A stretch of 64,000 bases of DNA from Neolewinella antarctica (lineage in GTDB: Bacteria; Bacteroidota; Bacteroidia; Chitinophagales; Saprospiraceae). Positions 53,574-64,000 of the stretch are shown here, piece by piece (positions within the stretch are counted from its first letter, which is position 1; every line of letters starts with the position of its first letter). The notes beneath the pieces are model-generated. The model had not been told where the DNA came from. It made no database searches and worked only from the letters and a program-made list of their open reading frames with translations. The stretch spans positions 235,656 through 299,655 of the forward strand of contig NZ_JAATJH010000004.1 in assembly GCF_011927835.1 (NCBI RefSeq), given 5' to 3'. The position numbers were made by a program, and so were the translations under genes.

Positions 53574-53715
53574 GTAGCGAGCTACCGGAACTTAGCGCAC
53601 CGTATAAAAAGCTAATTAAGCACCCGGTTATGACTGCCGGCTCCGACCAAACGGACGCACTACGCCGCCAACCAACCAGATACATCCGCCTAATTTTATC
53701 AAGATAAAGCGAAAT

Positions 53716-54234
53716 ATGACTATTGAAGACATCCAGCAACTGATCAAACTTGTCGCCAAGAAAGATCTCTCCGAGTTCAAGTACAGCAACGGAGAAATTA
53801 AACTCCACATCCGGGGTAAATCTTACTCCAAAAGTAGCGGCGTGAGCGCTCAGCCTCCCTCCATCATTAACGTCCCGTCCGCGGCACCGACTTACGCGGC
53901 TATGCCAGCGCCCGTGGCGGCCGCTGCCGTTCAGCAGGACCCTGCACCCGCGGCCGCGCCCAAGGCTGAGAAGAAAGCAGACGACGAAGGCAATTACCTG
54001 ACCGTCAAATCTCCGATGATCGGCACGTTCTACCGTTCTTCCTCCCCGGATAAGGACGCTTACGTAAAGGTCGGAGACAGCATCACCAAGGGAGATACGG
54101 TTTGTGTCGTCGAGGCCATGAAGCTGTTCAACGAGATCGAATCAGAAATTTCCGGTAAAATCGTGAAGGTACTCGTCGAAGACGCCCAGCCGATCGAGTA
54201 CGACCAGCCGCTTTTCCTCGTTGACCCTAGCTAA
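53716..54234 (+). CDS. accB: Biotin carboxyl carrier protein of acetyl-CoA carboxylase
   Basis: AccB carries biotin between the carboxylase and transferase of acetyl-CoA carboxylase. The biotin domain holds VEAMKLFNEIES, with Lys136 as the biotinylated residue. An alanine- and proline-rich linker (near residues 56-85) joins it to an N-terminal helix. Part of the linker is encoded by a variant of the dispersed 16-bp motif. accC follows 95 bases downstream, as in most genomes. Confidence 0.95.
   Translation: MTIEDIQQLIKLVAKKDLSEFKYSNGEIKLHIRGKSYSKSSGVSAQPPSIINVPSAAPTYAAMPAPVAAAAVQQDPAPAAAPKAEKKADDEGNYLTVKSPMIGTFYRSSSPDKDAYVKVGDSITKGDTVCVVEAMKLFNEIESEISGKIVKVLVEDAQPIEYDQPLFLVDPS
53944..53959 (+). 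repeat. Dispersed motif, variant inside the accB linker
   Basis: GCACCCGCGGCCGCGC, one change from consensus and identical to the copy at 58825. It is read as part of the Ala/Pro linker (D-P-A-P-A-A-A-P). Confidence 0.7.
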
Positions 54235-54329
54235 CCAAGCTACCCGGTTTCCACCATCTGTTCAACATCGTGGGGAGTGACGCGCGGCCCGCACCGGCCT
54301 GCACCCTTCCCTGAATAAAAGCCAACCGA

Positions 54330-55679
<1,350 letters not shown>

Positions 55680-55740
55680 TTTTCAGTCTAAAGTTTGTGG
55701 TCTAGGGTCTGCGATCTAATGTCTTGAGCTACTAGCTCCA

Positions 55741-55789
55741 CAGACCACAGACCACAGACCACAGACCACAGACCACAGACCACAGACCA
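55741..55789. repeat. CAGACCA heptad tandem array, seven copies
   Basis: Seven exact copies of CAGACCA in a row. An upstream TTTGTGGTCTAGGGTCTG at about 55693-55710 is roughly complementary to the array, so the region can fold as a hairpin between two convergent genes. Confidence 0.85.
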
Positions 55790-55796
55790 ACTTTTT

Positions 55797-56786
55797 CTAC
55801 CCCACACGTCCACCGTTCCTGCGGAGGATGTCAATCGTCCTGCGAATACCTGCATCAGCGGAGAGCTGTTTCCCTTCGTACTCAATCCCCACCCAACCTT
55901 TGTAGCCCGCTTCCTTAACGATGGTCATCATCTTAGCGTAATCCGTTGTCGTCTCGTTGCCGGTGTCGTCGAAGTCGTAGCTTTTTGCGGATACCGCCCT
56001 GGCGTACGGCATCAATTCGCGAACGCCCAGGTACCGGTCGTACTCTTCCCGACAGCCCTCCCCGGATACATCGCGGGTAATGCAGAAATTTCCGAAATCC
56101 GGCAGAGAACCGCAATTGCTCGCGTCCGCGTTCTTGAGTACGCCGGCCAGCCAACTTCCGTCGGAGCTGTAGCCCCCGTGATTTTCTACAAGTACGTTGA
56201 CACTCGCTTTGGCCGCGTATTCACTAAGCTTACGCAGGCTTTCACTTGCACCCTTCGCCACCTCCGCCCGGCTGCCTTCCCCCGCGGCATTTACCCGAAT
56301 GCTGTGACAACCCAGAAAAGCGGCGGCGTCGACCCATTTGTGGTGGTTTTCTACGGCGATGTTGCGGGCAGTCTTATCCTTGTCACCCAAGTTGCCTTCC
56401 CCGTCAATCATGATGAGTAGCGACTTGACTTCCTGGTCACGGGCCCGCTGCTTCATTTGCGCGAGGTACGCCGTGTCTTTGGCTCGATCCTTAAAGAACT
56501 GGCTAACGTATTCCACACCACCCAAACCGTAGGTCTCGCGGGCCGTCCGGGCAAAATCGAGGTTGTCTAACTGCTTGGCAAACAGGGCCTCGTTTAGTGA
56601 CCACTGGGCGAGGCTGATGTCGAACCAGGTGTCGGTAGGAAACCAGTCTCTAACCGTGGGCACGTCCGCGGTAGCGTCGGCGACGGCGGGTTTGGTGGAG
56701 CCTGAGGTGCACGCGTAACCGAGGCCGAGCAAGGAGAGCCCGGCGCCGGCCCGGGAGGTGGTTTGGAGAAAGTTTCTTCTTTGCAT
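55797..56786 (-). CDS. Sugar isomerase/epimerase-like TIM-barrel lipoprotein
   Basis: This 329-residue protein has a twin-arginine-type start ([26 protein letters not shown]), with a lipobox at the end of the leader. The body is an AP-endonuclease-2/xylose-isomerase-like barrel: [72 protein letters not shown] and [12 protein letters not shown]. The conserved E, H, D and E residues of the metal site are present. The substrate is not known. Confidence 0.85.
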   Translation of the reverse strand: MQRRNFLQTTSRAGAGLSLLGLGYACTSGSTKPAVADATADVPTVRDWFPTDTWFDISLAQWSLNEALFAKQLDNLDFARTARETYGLGGVEYVSQFFKDRAKDTAYLAQMKQRARDQEVKSLLIMIDGEGNLGDKDKTARNIAVENHHKWVDAAAFLGCHSIRVNAAGEGSRAEVAKGASESLRKLSEYAAKASVNVLVENHGGYSSDGSWLAGVLKNADASNCGSLPDFGNFCITRDVSGEGCREEYDRYLGVRELMPYARAVSAKSYDFDDTGNETTTDYAKMMTIVKEAGYKGWVGIEYEGKQLSADAGIRRTIDILRRNGGRVG

Positions 56787-57023
56787 AGTCGTTTAATTGT
56801 ACTCGGGTACACGGGCGCGTTGGAGGTCGCAGCGCGCGAGGCTCACCGCTGGCTAACGTACCACTGCGGGTTATTGCACCGGAAGTGGTACACTATTTGT
56901 GGCCCGTACCGGATTCTCGGGCAGTGCTTTTTGTGCGGAGCGACAAGCAAACGGTACGATACTGCCGCTGCTGCTCTCCGCCCGGCTGAGCCAATGCTGG
57001 CCCAGCCAAATTAGTCTCTTACA

Positions 57024-58370
57024 CTACTTAACCCGTAACTGCTGACCCACGGAGATATTCGTGCCGCTCATGCCGTTCAACCGTTGCAGGGCGGTAACCG
57101 TCAGGCCGTACTGGCGGCTGATGGAGTAGAGGGTATCCTTAGCGCGGACGTTGTGGTAAGTCGGATTATTCCCTGGAGTAACAACGGTGGGTGGTGCCGT
57201 GGTTGGTGGGTTGGTGAAGCGAGGCTCCGTTTCCGGGGTTGTTGGAACGGACGGTCGGGTCGTGCGGGGCGTAACGACCTGACCCGCGTCGGGGCTGGGC
57301 CGGCCAGCATTCGAACCGTCACTGTTGTCCATCTCCACCTGACCGCTGGGCGTAGTAGGAACGTTTGGCTGATTAAGAACCGGTTGGCGGGCGGCGCCCT
57401 CCAGTTGGGGGGCTTCCTTAACCTTGCTGCCGCGTAGTTTGATGCGTTGGCCCGCGCTCGGGTCGGCATTTTCTTTCAGCCGGTTACGGCGAGCCAGAAT
57501 TTTCAGGCGCAGGCCGTAGCGCTGCGCTACGTCGAAAAGGGTTTCACCGGATTCTACCGTGTGGTATGCTTCACGACCCCGGTAAGCCCGGCGCTTCTTC
57601 TGTAAGTAGACCCGTTCGCCCGAATTAATGCGCTGGCCATTGTTGTTTAAGTTCTCGTTGTACGAAAGTAGGCGCTCGACGCTCAGGTCAACCTGCTTGG
57701 CTACTTCGGCGACCGAGACGGGTGCCTCGCTGATGAAATAAGTGACGTCGTTCGTGCGGAGAATGCCGCTGACGACCTCGTTGACGGGGCCTTCAACGTT
57801 AACCGGGTCCACGGCACCGGGGCGGTCGTACTGGGTGAGGTTGTACCGGTCGATCAGAGAAATTAATAATTCGGGGTAGCGCGGGTTGGTGGCGTAACCA
57901 GATTTGCGCAGTCCCCGCGCCCAACCTTTATAGTCGGTGGGCTTGAGGCGAAAAAGAAAACCGTAGCGAAATGCTTTGGCCGGGTCACGGAGGAACTCGG
58001 AGTGGGCTACGAAGCTCGCTTCCGGGTTCCGGTACTGGCGAAAGCAGCTTTTTATCAGTTGGCCTTTAGAATTGTAATCATCGTCCTTTTTGTAATACTC
58101 TTCTCCCTTCCAGTTTCTACCGCACTTGATGCCAAAGTGGTTGTTGGCGGTACGCGCCAGCGTGCTGCGGCCGGCGTCGCTCTCGAGCAAACCCTGAGCG
58201 AGTTTGATGCTCGCCGGAACGCCGGAGCGTTCCATCTCACGCATGGCAATCTTGTTGTAGCGTTTTACGTAGGCAGCCTGGTCCGCGGAGTACACCCGGG
58301 AGGAAGCTGACAAATCGGTAGCGCCCAGGCACACCAAGGCCAGGAACAAACAAAGAAATTTTGGCATCAT
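57024..58370 (-). CDS. Glucosaminidase-type hydrolase with LysM domains
   Basis: This 448-residue protein has a signal peptide and a glucosaminidase domain near residues 28-185: SGVPASIKLAQGLLESDAG, then NNHFGIKCGRNWKGEEYYKK and FRQYRNPEASFVAHSEFL. It cleaves peptidoglycan outside the cell membrane. LysM-type regions follow: a weak one (SVAEVAKQVDLSVERLLSYNE), a clear one (YHTVESGETLFDVAQRYGL) and a C-terminal one (YHNVRAKDTLYSISRQYGLT). Between the last two lies a proline- and threonine-rich linker. Two adjacent ATGs are possible starts. Confidence 0.9.
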   Translation of the reverse strand: MMPKFLCLFLALVCLGATDLSASSRVYSADQAAYVKRYNKIAMREMERSGVPASIKLAQGLLESDAGRSTLARTANNHFGIKCGRNWKGEEYYKKDDDYNSKGQLIKSCFRQYRNPEASFVAHSEFLRDPAKAFRYGFLFRLKPTDYKGWARGLRKSGYATNPRYPELLISLIDRYNLTQYDRPGAVDPVNVEGPVNEVVSGILRTNDVTYFISEAPVSVAEVAKQVDLSVERLLSYNENLNNNGQRINSGERVYLQKKRRAYRGREAYHTVESGETLFDVAQRYGLRLKILARRNRLKENADPSAGQRIKLRGSKVKEAPQLEGAARQPVLNQPNVPTTPSGQVEMDNSDGSNAGRPSPDAGQVVTPRTTRPSVPTTPETEPRFTNPPTTAPPTVVTPGNNPTYHNVRAKDTLYSISRQYGLTVTALQRLNGMSGTNISVGQQLRVK

Positions 58371-58824
58371 CAGTAAGTTTGAAATTCTGTGTGTTATTGA
58401 GTGTCGGAGCTGGCGCTTAAAACTAAATTCCTAAAAAGTTGGCTTTCTCCGCTCGCTAAAACGGTTACTCGCGTAAAACATCAACGGTCCGGACCAAACA
58501 AAACATATCCGGCGCCAGGCGAAGTAAAGAAAGAATAAGGGGAAATTAAATTTTCTCCACAACTTATTAACAATATAATTTTTGTAAACGCTTGGCTAGC
58601 AGCAAAATGTTATAACGCCGAGTTAGTATAAACTTATCGCGTCAATACGTTGGCCTCCGCAGTGGCGTCCTGGCAAAAAAAGTGATATTAGTAATTGAGG
58701 TAGTCATCAGAAGTTGGTTATTCAGCTAGCGGTGGGTAACCTGATTCAATAGCATAATCACGTGCGGGACCAATCACGGTAAAGTGGCCCAGCCTACGCT
58801 GATTGCATAAGGTGGTGCTGGATT

Positions 58825-58840
58825 GCGCGGCCGCGGGTGC
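58825..58840 (-). repeat. Dispersed motif, variant in the large gap
   Basis: On the minus strand ATACCCTTGCACCCGCGGCC continues to the motif end, about 455 bases upstream of the glucosaminidase gene. Confidence 0.7.
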
Positions 58841-59249
58841 AAGGGTATCTTGTTAGCGGAGCAGGGCAGCGGCAAAGTACCGTCACTTTGTGGTGGCGAT
58901 CAGACCGCTTGCCCCCAGTCTACTAAATCGAACGGTCTGCGGGCTACCACGAGAAAGTGATTTCCAGCTTACGGCCGGTACGTAGGGCAAAATCTACTTT
59001 TTGGTAACTGTCAGTAAGCGTATCAGCCCCCACAATACGCACGAAGATCAAAATAACTTCCAGGATTTTGCGCAGCGTCATAAAGTATTGAAGGTCAGAA
59101 AAATACGACACAAGAAACGGCTTTTAAAAACTCAAAACCGCTCAAAAAACAGCGGGAAACGCGCTAGCGCTGGTTGTTTCGAAACATCTTTGCCTATACT
59201 TACGCCGTTCTAATCAAAACCACGGTGAAAATTCGCCCAGCCGGGTAAA

Positions 59250-59281
59250 TTTGTTAAAGTAAGGTTCAAAGCCTTTCTTTG
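59250..59281 (+). promoter_or_regulatory. Likely promoter of acpP
   Basis: TTTG, 20 bases, then TTTCTTTG, close to the Bacteroidota -33/-7 pattern, 34 bases before the acpP start codon. Confidence 0.5.
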
Positions 59282-59315
59282 CGCCGTAATTGTTCATTAA
59301 ATCGCCAACTACATT

Positions 59316-59555
59316 ATGGCTAGCATAGAAGAAAAAGTAAAACAAATCATCGTCGATAAACTCGGCGTGGATGAAGCGGAAGTCACCTCGGAGGCCAGTT
59401 TCACCAATGACCTCGGCGCCGATTCACTCGACACCGTGGAACTGATCATGGAATTCGAAAAGGAATTCGACATCAGCATCCCCGACGAGCAGGCAGAAAA
59501 CATTCAAACCGTCGGCCAGGCGGTTACTTACCTGGAAAGCAGCGTCGAGAAGTAA
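59316..59555 (+). CDS. acpP: Acyl carrier protein
   Basis: ACP carries growing acyl chains in fatty-acid synthesis. The 79-residue acidic protein has the conserved [17 protein letters not shown] near residues 31-47, in which the serine receives phosphopantetheine. It is followed by a terminator and fabF. A good promoter precedes it. Confidence 0.97.
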   Translation: MASIEEKVKQIIVDKLGVDEAEVTSEASFTNDLGADSLDTVELIMEFEKEFDISIPDEQAENIQTVGQAVTYLESSVEK

Positions 59556-59576
59556 CTCTCCCGGCCCGCTTTACGA

Positions 59577-59623
59577 AAACTACCGCCGCTCGGTGCGCCC
59601 TCCGGGCCGCGGGCGGCGGTTTT
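59577..59623 (+). terminator. Terminator between acpP and fabF
   Basis: AAAACTACCGCCGC and GGCGGCGGTTTT pair strongly, with extra pairing in the GC-rich loop, and end in TTTTA. It implies that fabF also has its own promoter. Confidence 0.75.
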
Positions 59624-59729
59624 ATGTTGCCCGGCCCTCCGTGGGCGCTAGCATAGCAATCCGTGGCCATCCAAACCCAGCCAGTACCGGCCCGAAGGTG
59701 AAATGGGCGGCGCTTCCTGCGGGCTCATT

Positions 59730-59737
59730 TACTTTTG
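59730..59737 (+). promoter_or_regulatory. -7 promoter element for fabF
   Basis: TACTTTTG is an exact match to TAnnTTTG, 25 bases before the fabF start. No clear -33 element is visible. Confidence 0.45.
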
Positions 59738-59762
59738 CCCATTCTTGTTGAAAATTTACCTT

Positions 59763-61028
59763 ATGAAACGCGTAGTAGTAACCGGTCTTGGTGCCCTGAC
59801 GGCCATCGGCAATAACGTCCCCGAATACCTGGCCGGCCTGCGTGCGGGTAAGAGCGGTGCCAAACCCATCACTTTATTCGACGCCACGCAATTCAAAACC
59901 CAGTTCGCCTGCGAAGTAAGCGACTGGGACCCCACCGACCGGCTCGATAAGCGCGAAATCCGCCGCCTGGATCGGTACATCACGATGGCCCTGTACGCCG
60001 CCGACGAAGCGATGCGCATGGCCGGCATTTACAACGACGCGGGAGAAAAGATTTTCGAGCTCGATCCCGACCGCTCCGGCGCCATCGTCGGCAGTGGGAT
60101 CGGCGGCCTCGGTTCCCTGGAAACGGAAATCACTGATTTCACCAACGGAAGTGGCGTGCCGCGCTACAACCCGTTTATGATTCCCAAGATGATCGCCAAC
60201 ATGGGCGCGGGGCACATCAGTATCGCCCATAATTTGCGGGGCCCGAGCTACGCCACGGTCAGCGCCTGCGCTTCCGGCGGGCACGCCCTGGCCGCCGCCG
60301 CCGATGATATTCGCCTCGGCCGGGCTGACTTCATGGTCAGTGGCGGTAGTGAAGCCGTCGTTACGAAAGTAGGAGTGGGTGGGTTCAACTCGATGAAAGC
60401 CCTGAGTACTCGTAACGACGACATTAAAACGGCCTCCCGCCCCTACGATGCCGACCGCGACGGATTCGTGCTCGGTGAAGGTGCCGGTATCCTAATTCTC
60501 GAAAGTCTGGAACACGCCCGGGCCCGGGGCGCGAACATCCTGGCTGAGGTCGTCGGTTACGCCGCCAGCTCGGACGCTTACCATATCTCCGCCCCCCACC
60601 CGGAAGGTGCCGGCGCGAAAATGGCCATGGGTAACGCCCTCAAGTACGCCGGGCTCGAGCCTGCGGACGTAGACTACATCAACACCCACGGGACGTCGAC
60701 GCCAATCGGCGACACGGCGGAGTTAAAGGCCATCCAACTCGCTTTCGGCGAGGCGGCCTACGACCTTAACATCAGTTCGACCAAGTCAATGACCGGTCAC
60801 CTGCTCGGGGCCGCCGCCGCGATCGAGTCCGTCGCCTGCATCCTGGCCATCCAGCACAACTTCATCCCACCGACCATTAATCACTTCACGGATGACCCGG
60901 CAATCGATCCGAAACTGAACCTGACGTTCAATAAAGCGCAGGACAGGCGGGTGGATGTCGCATTAAGTAATACCTTTGGATTCGGTGGTCATAATTCGGC
61001 GACCGTTTTTAAGCGCTTCGTGGATTGA
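59763..61028 (+). CDS. fabF: 3-oxoacyl-ACP synthase II
   Basis: FabF condenses malonyl-ACP with acyl-ACP in fatty-acid elongation. The start at MKRVVVTGLGALTAIGNNV gives 421 residues, the usual length. The catalytic cysteine is in SACASGGHALAAAADDI, and the two histidines are in NTHGTSTPIGD and KSMTGHLLGAAAAIE. It lies downstream of acpP after a terminator with its own -7 element. The rnc gene follows after 163 bases. Confidence 0.96.
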   Translation: MKRVVVTGLGALTAIGNNVPEYLAGLRAGKSGAKPITLFDATQFKTQFACEVSDWDPTDRLDKREIRRLDRYITMALYAADEAMRMAGIYNDAGEKIFELDPDRSGAIVGSGIGGLGSLETEITDFTNGSGVPRYNPFMIPKMIANMGAGHISIAHNLRGPSYATVSACASGGHALAAAADDIRLGRADFMVSGGSEAVVTKVGVGGFNSMKALSTRNDDIKTASRPYDADRDGFVLGEGAGILILESLEHARARGANILAEVVGYAASSDAYHISAPHPEGAGAKMAMGNALKYAGLEPADVDYINTHGTSTPIGDTAELKAIQLAFGEAAYDLNISSTKSMTGHLLGAAAAIESVACILAIQHNFIPPTINHFTDDPAIDPKLNLTFNKAQDRRVDVALSNTFGFGGHNSATVFKRFVD

Positions 61029-61191
61029 TTCAAACCAATTTTACGGAAAGAATTTTCCTGATTAAGGAATTATAGATGCTCACCGCAATTAGCATTGCTA
61101 GTTTCTCAACCGTCGATGACTCCGTGCGCTTTCCTTGTTTCCCGTTTAGAATAGCCCGCTGCGCTCCTGAAATTTAACCCCCGAGTAACCA

Positions 61192-61935
61192 TTGATTAAG
61201 GCAATACGTCGGTTCTACAATTATTACCTTTCCCCGGAGCGCGAGCTCGTCCGGCGTCTGCGTCGTCTCCTCGGCTTCACCCCCGCCTACCTGAAGGTGT
61301 TCAAGCTCGCTTTCCAGCACAAGAGTAACAACCAAGATACGGACCCCAATGACCCCTACGGTGGGCAGAACAACGAGCGCCTGGAATTTCTTGGCGACGC
61401 GGTGCTGGGCACCATCGTAGCGGAATACCTTTACAAGAAGTATCCGCTCGGAGATGAGGGCTTCCTGACCAAGATGCGCTCCAAGATCGTCAAACGCAAC
61501 AGCCTCAATAAGATCGGGGACAACATGGGCCTCGATGAGTTGCTGAGTACCTACAACAACGTCCGCATTGCTAAATCCATGCTCGGTAACGCGGTGGAAT
61601 CACTGGTCGGAGCCATCTACGTCGAGCAGGGTTATAAGGGAACAACTAGATTCGTCGTCAAGGAGATGCTGCGTAACTACGTCGATATCACGCATTTGGA
61701 AACGTTCGACGACAACTACAAAAGTCAGTTGCTGGAGCACTGTCAGAAGAACGGACGGCGGGTAGATTACTCCGTCGTCAAACGCTTCAAGCAGGACAAG
61801 CGGGACCGGTTCAAAGTAGCCGTCCTGGTGGACGGGCAGAAACTGGCGGTGGGGGAAGACTTCAACAAGAAAGCAGCGGAGCAAATCGCCAGTAAACGCG
61901 CGTTGGTGGATATGGGGTTGAAGGTTAGCAAGTAA
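61192..61935 (+). CDS. rnc: Ribonuclease III
   Basis: RNase III cuts double-stranded RNA, including rRNA precursors. The signature NNERLEFLGDAVLG near residues 62-75 and a C-terminal double-stranded-RNA-binding part (DNYKSQLLEHCQKNGRRVDYSV ... KKAAEQIASKRALVDMG) are present. The start is a TTG; I see no ATG in frame nearby. It follows fabF as in many Bacteroidota genomes (acpP-fabF-rnc). Confidence 0.93.
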   Translation: MIKAIRRFYNYYLSPERELVRRLRRLLGFTPAYLKVFKLAFQHKSNNQDTDPNDPYGGQNNERLEFLGDAVLGTIVAEYLYKKYPLGDEGFLTKMRSKIVKRNSLNKIGDNMGLDELLSTYNNVRIAKSMLGNAVESLVGAIYVEQGYKGTTRFVVKEMLRNYVDITHLETFDDNYKSQLLEHCQKNGRRVDYSVVKRFKQDKRDRFKVAVLVDGQKLAVGEDFNKKAAEQIASKRALVDMGLKVSK

Positions 61936-62004
61936 GGGGCGTCGCTGAGCGTAATGTTTTAAGCGTCTGTTTGCTCCTTTCCCAGATCAGCCCAGCACTC
62001 CTAA

Positions 62005-62022
62005 TCCCGATAGCTATCGGGA
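62005..62022. repeat. 18-bp palindrome of the CCCGATAGCTATCGGG family
   Basis: TCCCGATAGCTATCGGGA, a perfect palindrome that shares its 16-bp core with the porZ copies, in the gap before the histidine kinase. Confidence 0.8.
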
Positions 62023-62085
62023 TCGGGACCGCGCCTCCGTATATTTTCGACCAGGGTCGACGTTTGGAGTAGGTGAAATTACGCT

Positions 62086-63249
62086 ATGGATATTCTGAAA
62101 ACACCCTCACGCTGGCCGCTCTACCTTGGAATAGCCGGGCTGGCGATCGTGTTGATTTCCGTCTGGTACACTAACCAACTGGCGACCCAACTGGCGGAGA
62201 TCGAGGAGCGGCAGATCATGTTATCCGGCCAGGCCCTGGAACGAATCAACTCGCTCGGGATCGACGAAAGCATCTCCCGCGACGTGACGTTAGAAAATGA
62301 ATTGCTGGCCGTGCTGCGTACCGTACCCAGCGTACTGGTCAGCGCCGGTTCGGGAAAAGTGGACAGTTGGGAGCAAATCGGGACCCGGGACACGAACGAA
62401 GTACAACGGCTGGTGGAGCGGTGGATCGACCAGGGTACCGTACCCGTCCGAATGGACCAGCAACTGGTTTACTTCGGGGAAAGCAGGTTACTGCGCCAAC
62501 TGCGGTATTTCCCCCTCGTACTCTTTTTTCTGATTGCCGCCTTCATCATACTGGGGTACATCGGCCTCAACCAGACCCGGAAATCCGAGCAGAACCGCGT
62601 GTGGGTCGGCATGGCCAAGGAAACCGCCCACCAACTCGGTACGCCGATCAGCGCCATCCTGGGCTGGGTCGAGCACCTGAAGTTGATGTACGCCGACGAT
62701 GCGGACATTATGGAGGTGAGCGACGAACTCCGGCACGACGTGGAACGCCTCTCGATGGTTGCCAACCGGTTTTCCAAGATCGGGGCGACGCCGCAGTTGA
62801 CGGCCACCAATATTTTTCGGGAGCTGAACCGGTGCCGGGAATACATGGAAAAACGCGCGCCGCGTAAAGTGATGTTCGACTTTCCCGCGCCGGACGCGGG
62901 CGATTTGCGGGTCGCCATCAACCCCCTCCTTTTCGACTGGGTCATCGAAAACCTGCTCCGCAACGCGCTCGACTCGATGGACGGGAAGGGGCAAATCTCC
63001 GGACACATCAGTGAGCACGGTAACCGGGTGTACATCGACATCACCGACACCGGCAAGGGCATCGAAGCGAAGAACGTTCGTAAAGTGTTCAACCCCGGAT
63101 TCACCACCAAAAAGCGGGGTTGGGGGCTGGGGCTGAGCCTCGTAAAGCGCATCATCGTGGAGTACCACAAGGGTAAAATTCAAGTTTCGCGCTCGCAGCC
63201 CGGGGTGGGGACGACCTTCACTATTTCTCTACCAAAAGTCTCGTCATGA
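62086..63249 (+). CDS. Membrane sensor histidine kinase
   Basis: This 387-residue kinase has two membrane helices (near 12-30 and 140-158) around a periplasmic domain of about 110 residues. It then has the HisKA box GMAKETAHQLGTPISAI, the N box IENLLRNALDSMDG, and ATP-binding DTGKGI and KRGWGLGLSL. No cognate response regulator is adjacent, so its output is unknown. The stop overlaps the mnmE start as ATGA, suggesting coupled translation. Confidence 0.93.
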   Translation: MDILKTPSRWPLYLGIAGLAIVLISVWYTNQLATQLAEIEERQIMLSGQALERINSLGIDESISRDVTLENELLAVLRTVPSVLVSAGSGKVDSWEQIGTRDTNEVQRLVERWIDQGTVPVRMDQQLVYFGESRLLRQLRYFPLVLFFLIAAFIILGYIGLNQTRKSEQNRVWVGMAKETAHQLGTPISAILGWVEHLKLMYADDADIMEVSDELRHDVERLSMVANRFSKIGATPQLTATNIFRELNRCREYMEKRAPRKVMFDFPAPDAGDLRVAINPLLFDWVIENLLRNALDSMDGKGQISGHISEHGNRVYIDITDTGKGIEAKNVRKVFNPGFTTKKRGWGLGLSLVKRIIVEYHKGKIQVSRSQPGVGTTFTISLPKVSS

Positions 63250-64000
63250 ACGACATCATCGTCGCCATCGCCACCCCGCCCGGGGAGGGCGCCATCGGTA
63301 TCGTCCGCCTGTCCGGTGAGGGGTGCATCGAACTAGTTAACACCATGTTTGCCGGCCCCTCCAAATCTGGGCTAGCAGAAAGTAAACCCAGAAGAGCACT
63401 GTTCGGAAAATTCACCGCCCCCGACGGTGAGCTAGTGGACGAAGTAGTCCTCACCACCTACCGCAACCCCGCTAGCTACACCGGGGAGGATGCCGTGGAG
63501 ATCTCCTGCCACGGTAGCCCCTACATTCTCAGCCGGGTTACGCAACTCTGCATCGACGCCGGTGCCAAAATGGCCCAGCCCGGTGAGTTCAGCCAGCGGG
63601 CGTTCTTGAACGGTAAACTGGACTTGAGCCAGGCCGAAGCCGTTGCCGACCTCATCGCCAGCCAGTCCGCCGCCGCCCACCGCATTGCGCTCGGGCAGCT
63701 ACGCGGCGGGGTGAGTAACGAGATCAAAGACCTTCGTACCCAACTCATTAATTTCGCTTCGTTAATCGAGCTGGAACTGGATTTTGGGGAAGAAGACGTA
63801 GAATTCGCCGACCGGGATGATTTACGGCATTTGGTGGAAAAGATTCGTACGAAAATCGATGCGCTGGTTACTTCCTTCCGCCTGGGTAACGCCATCAAGA
63901 TGGGGGTAACCACCGTAATTGCGGGCCGGCCGAACGCGGGGAAGTCAACGCTGCTCAACGCGCTGCTCAACGAAGAACGGGCCATCGTTTCCCACATCCC
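63246..64000 (+). CDS. mnmE: tRNA modification GTPase MnmE, 5' part
   Basis: MnmE, with MnmG, modifies U34 of certain tRNAs. The start (MNDIIVAIATPPGEGAIGIVRLS), the middle (YTGEDAVEISCHGSPYIL and QPGEFSQRAFLNGKLDLSQAEAVADLI) and the P-loop GRPNAGKSTLLNALL are clear. The window ends inside the GTPase domain, shortly after its first motif, so the C-terminal end is missing. Confidence 0.96.
   Translation, partial: MNDIIVAIATPPGEGAIGIVRLSGEGCIELVNTMFAGPSKSGLAESKPRRALFGKFTAPDGELVDEVVLTTYRNPASYTGEDAVEISCHGSPYILSRVTQLCIDAGAKMAQPGEFSQRAFLNGKLDLSQAEAVADLIASQSAAAHRIALGQLRGGVSNEIKDLRTQLINFASLIELELDFGEEDVEFADRDDLRHLVEKIRTKIDALVTSFRLGNAIKMGVTTVIAGRPNAGKSTLLNALLNEERAIVSHI

Larger units (their letters stand above)
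58371..59315. other. 945-bp gap without a supported gene
   Basis: This is the longest gap in the window. The left third is AT-rich. It contains a copy of the dispersed motif and an AGACCG/CGGTCT hairpin at about 58909-58938. A 70-codon plus-strand frame at 59001 has no family features. A small RNA is possible but I recognise none. Confidence 0.5.

Noticed and set aside
55741-55789. CRISPR array
   Set aside because: Seven-base units without spacers; this is a simple tandem repeat. The hairpin array at 28997-29412 also lacks spacers of constant length and cas genes.
59001-59213. Plus-strand frame of 70 codons in the large gap
   Set aside because: Basic, low-complexity and without family features or promoter; I do not treat it as a gene.

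Overview
The window looks like chromosome from a Bacteroidota bacterium, most likely a Lewinella-like member of the Saprospiria. The grounds are: Bacteroidota-type -7 promoter elements (TAnnTTTG) ahead of several genes; a PorZ-type protein with a type IX secretion tail; a TonB-dependent receptor with an N-terminal carboxypeptidase-like domain; the lspA/DksA-like pair; DUF5777; a split transketolase; and moderately high GC. The lineage is an inference from protein style, not from a marker search. I saw no rRNA, tRNA, CRISPR array or prophage.

Layout. Positions 1-2050 are AT-rich and accessory: a SAM methyltransferase, then an IS5-family element with a nonsense codon and a likely programmed -1 frameshift site. 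From 2.2 to 7.5 kb are a BNR-type lipoprotein, prs, and a minus-strand group of two cytochrome-c-like proteins around a DUF5777 barrel. From 7.7 to 22.7 kb are a bacilliredoxin, porZ, rlmN, a PhyH dioxygenase, a TPR protein, an M50 protease, a UPF0104-type membrane protein, a TonB/MORN lipoprotein, a conserved kinase-like unknown, der, bcp and a LysE-type exporter. From 23 to 33.4 kb are a DUF3500 protein, lnt overlapping an Omp85 protein, recO, and a frameshifted TonB receptor followed by three hairpin-bounded copies of receptor C-terminal sequence.

From 33.5 to 45 kb are a fused acetate kinase-PduL phosphotransacylase, a Pif1-like helicase, split transketolase, a BON-LysM protein, an acetyltransferase, a DUF4345 protein, a photolyase and an outer-membrane protein. 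From 45 to 64 kb are secG, a TPR-like protein, an ArsR-type regulator, lspA with a DksA-like gene, an OmpA/PD40 protein, radC, efp-accB-accC, a sugar isomerase-like lipoprotein, a glucosaminidase with LysM domains, acpP-fabF-rnc, a histidine kinase and the start of mnmE. accB/accC and acpP/fabF together give the first steps of fatty-acid synthesis. Lnt, LspA, the Omp85 protein, PorZ and SecG all serve the cell envelope.

The least ordinary content is between and inside the genes. A 16-bp motif (GCACCCGCGACCGCGC) is repeated with five exact copies and several variants, often fused to a -7 promoter element. A 20-bp palindrome sits inside two coding regions in the same frame. There are three families of heptanucleotide tandem repeats, a 73-bp repeat in two places, a nested inverted repeat, and a covarying hairpin array behind the broken TonB receptor.
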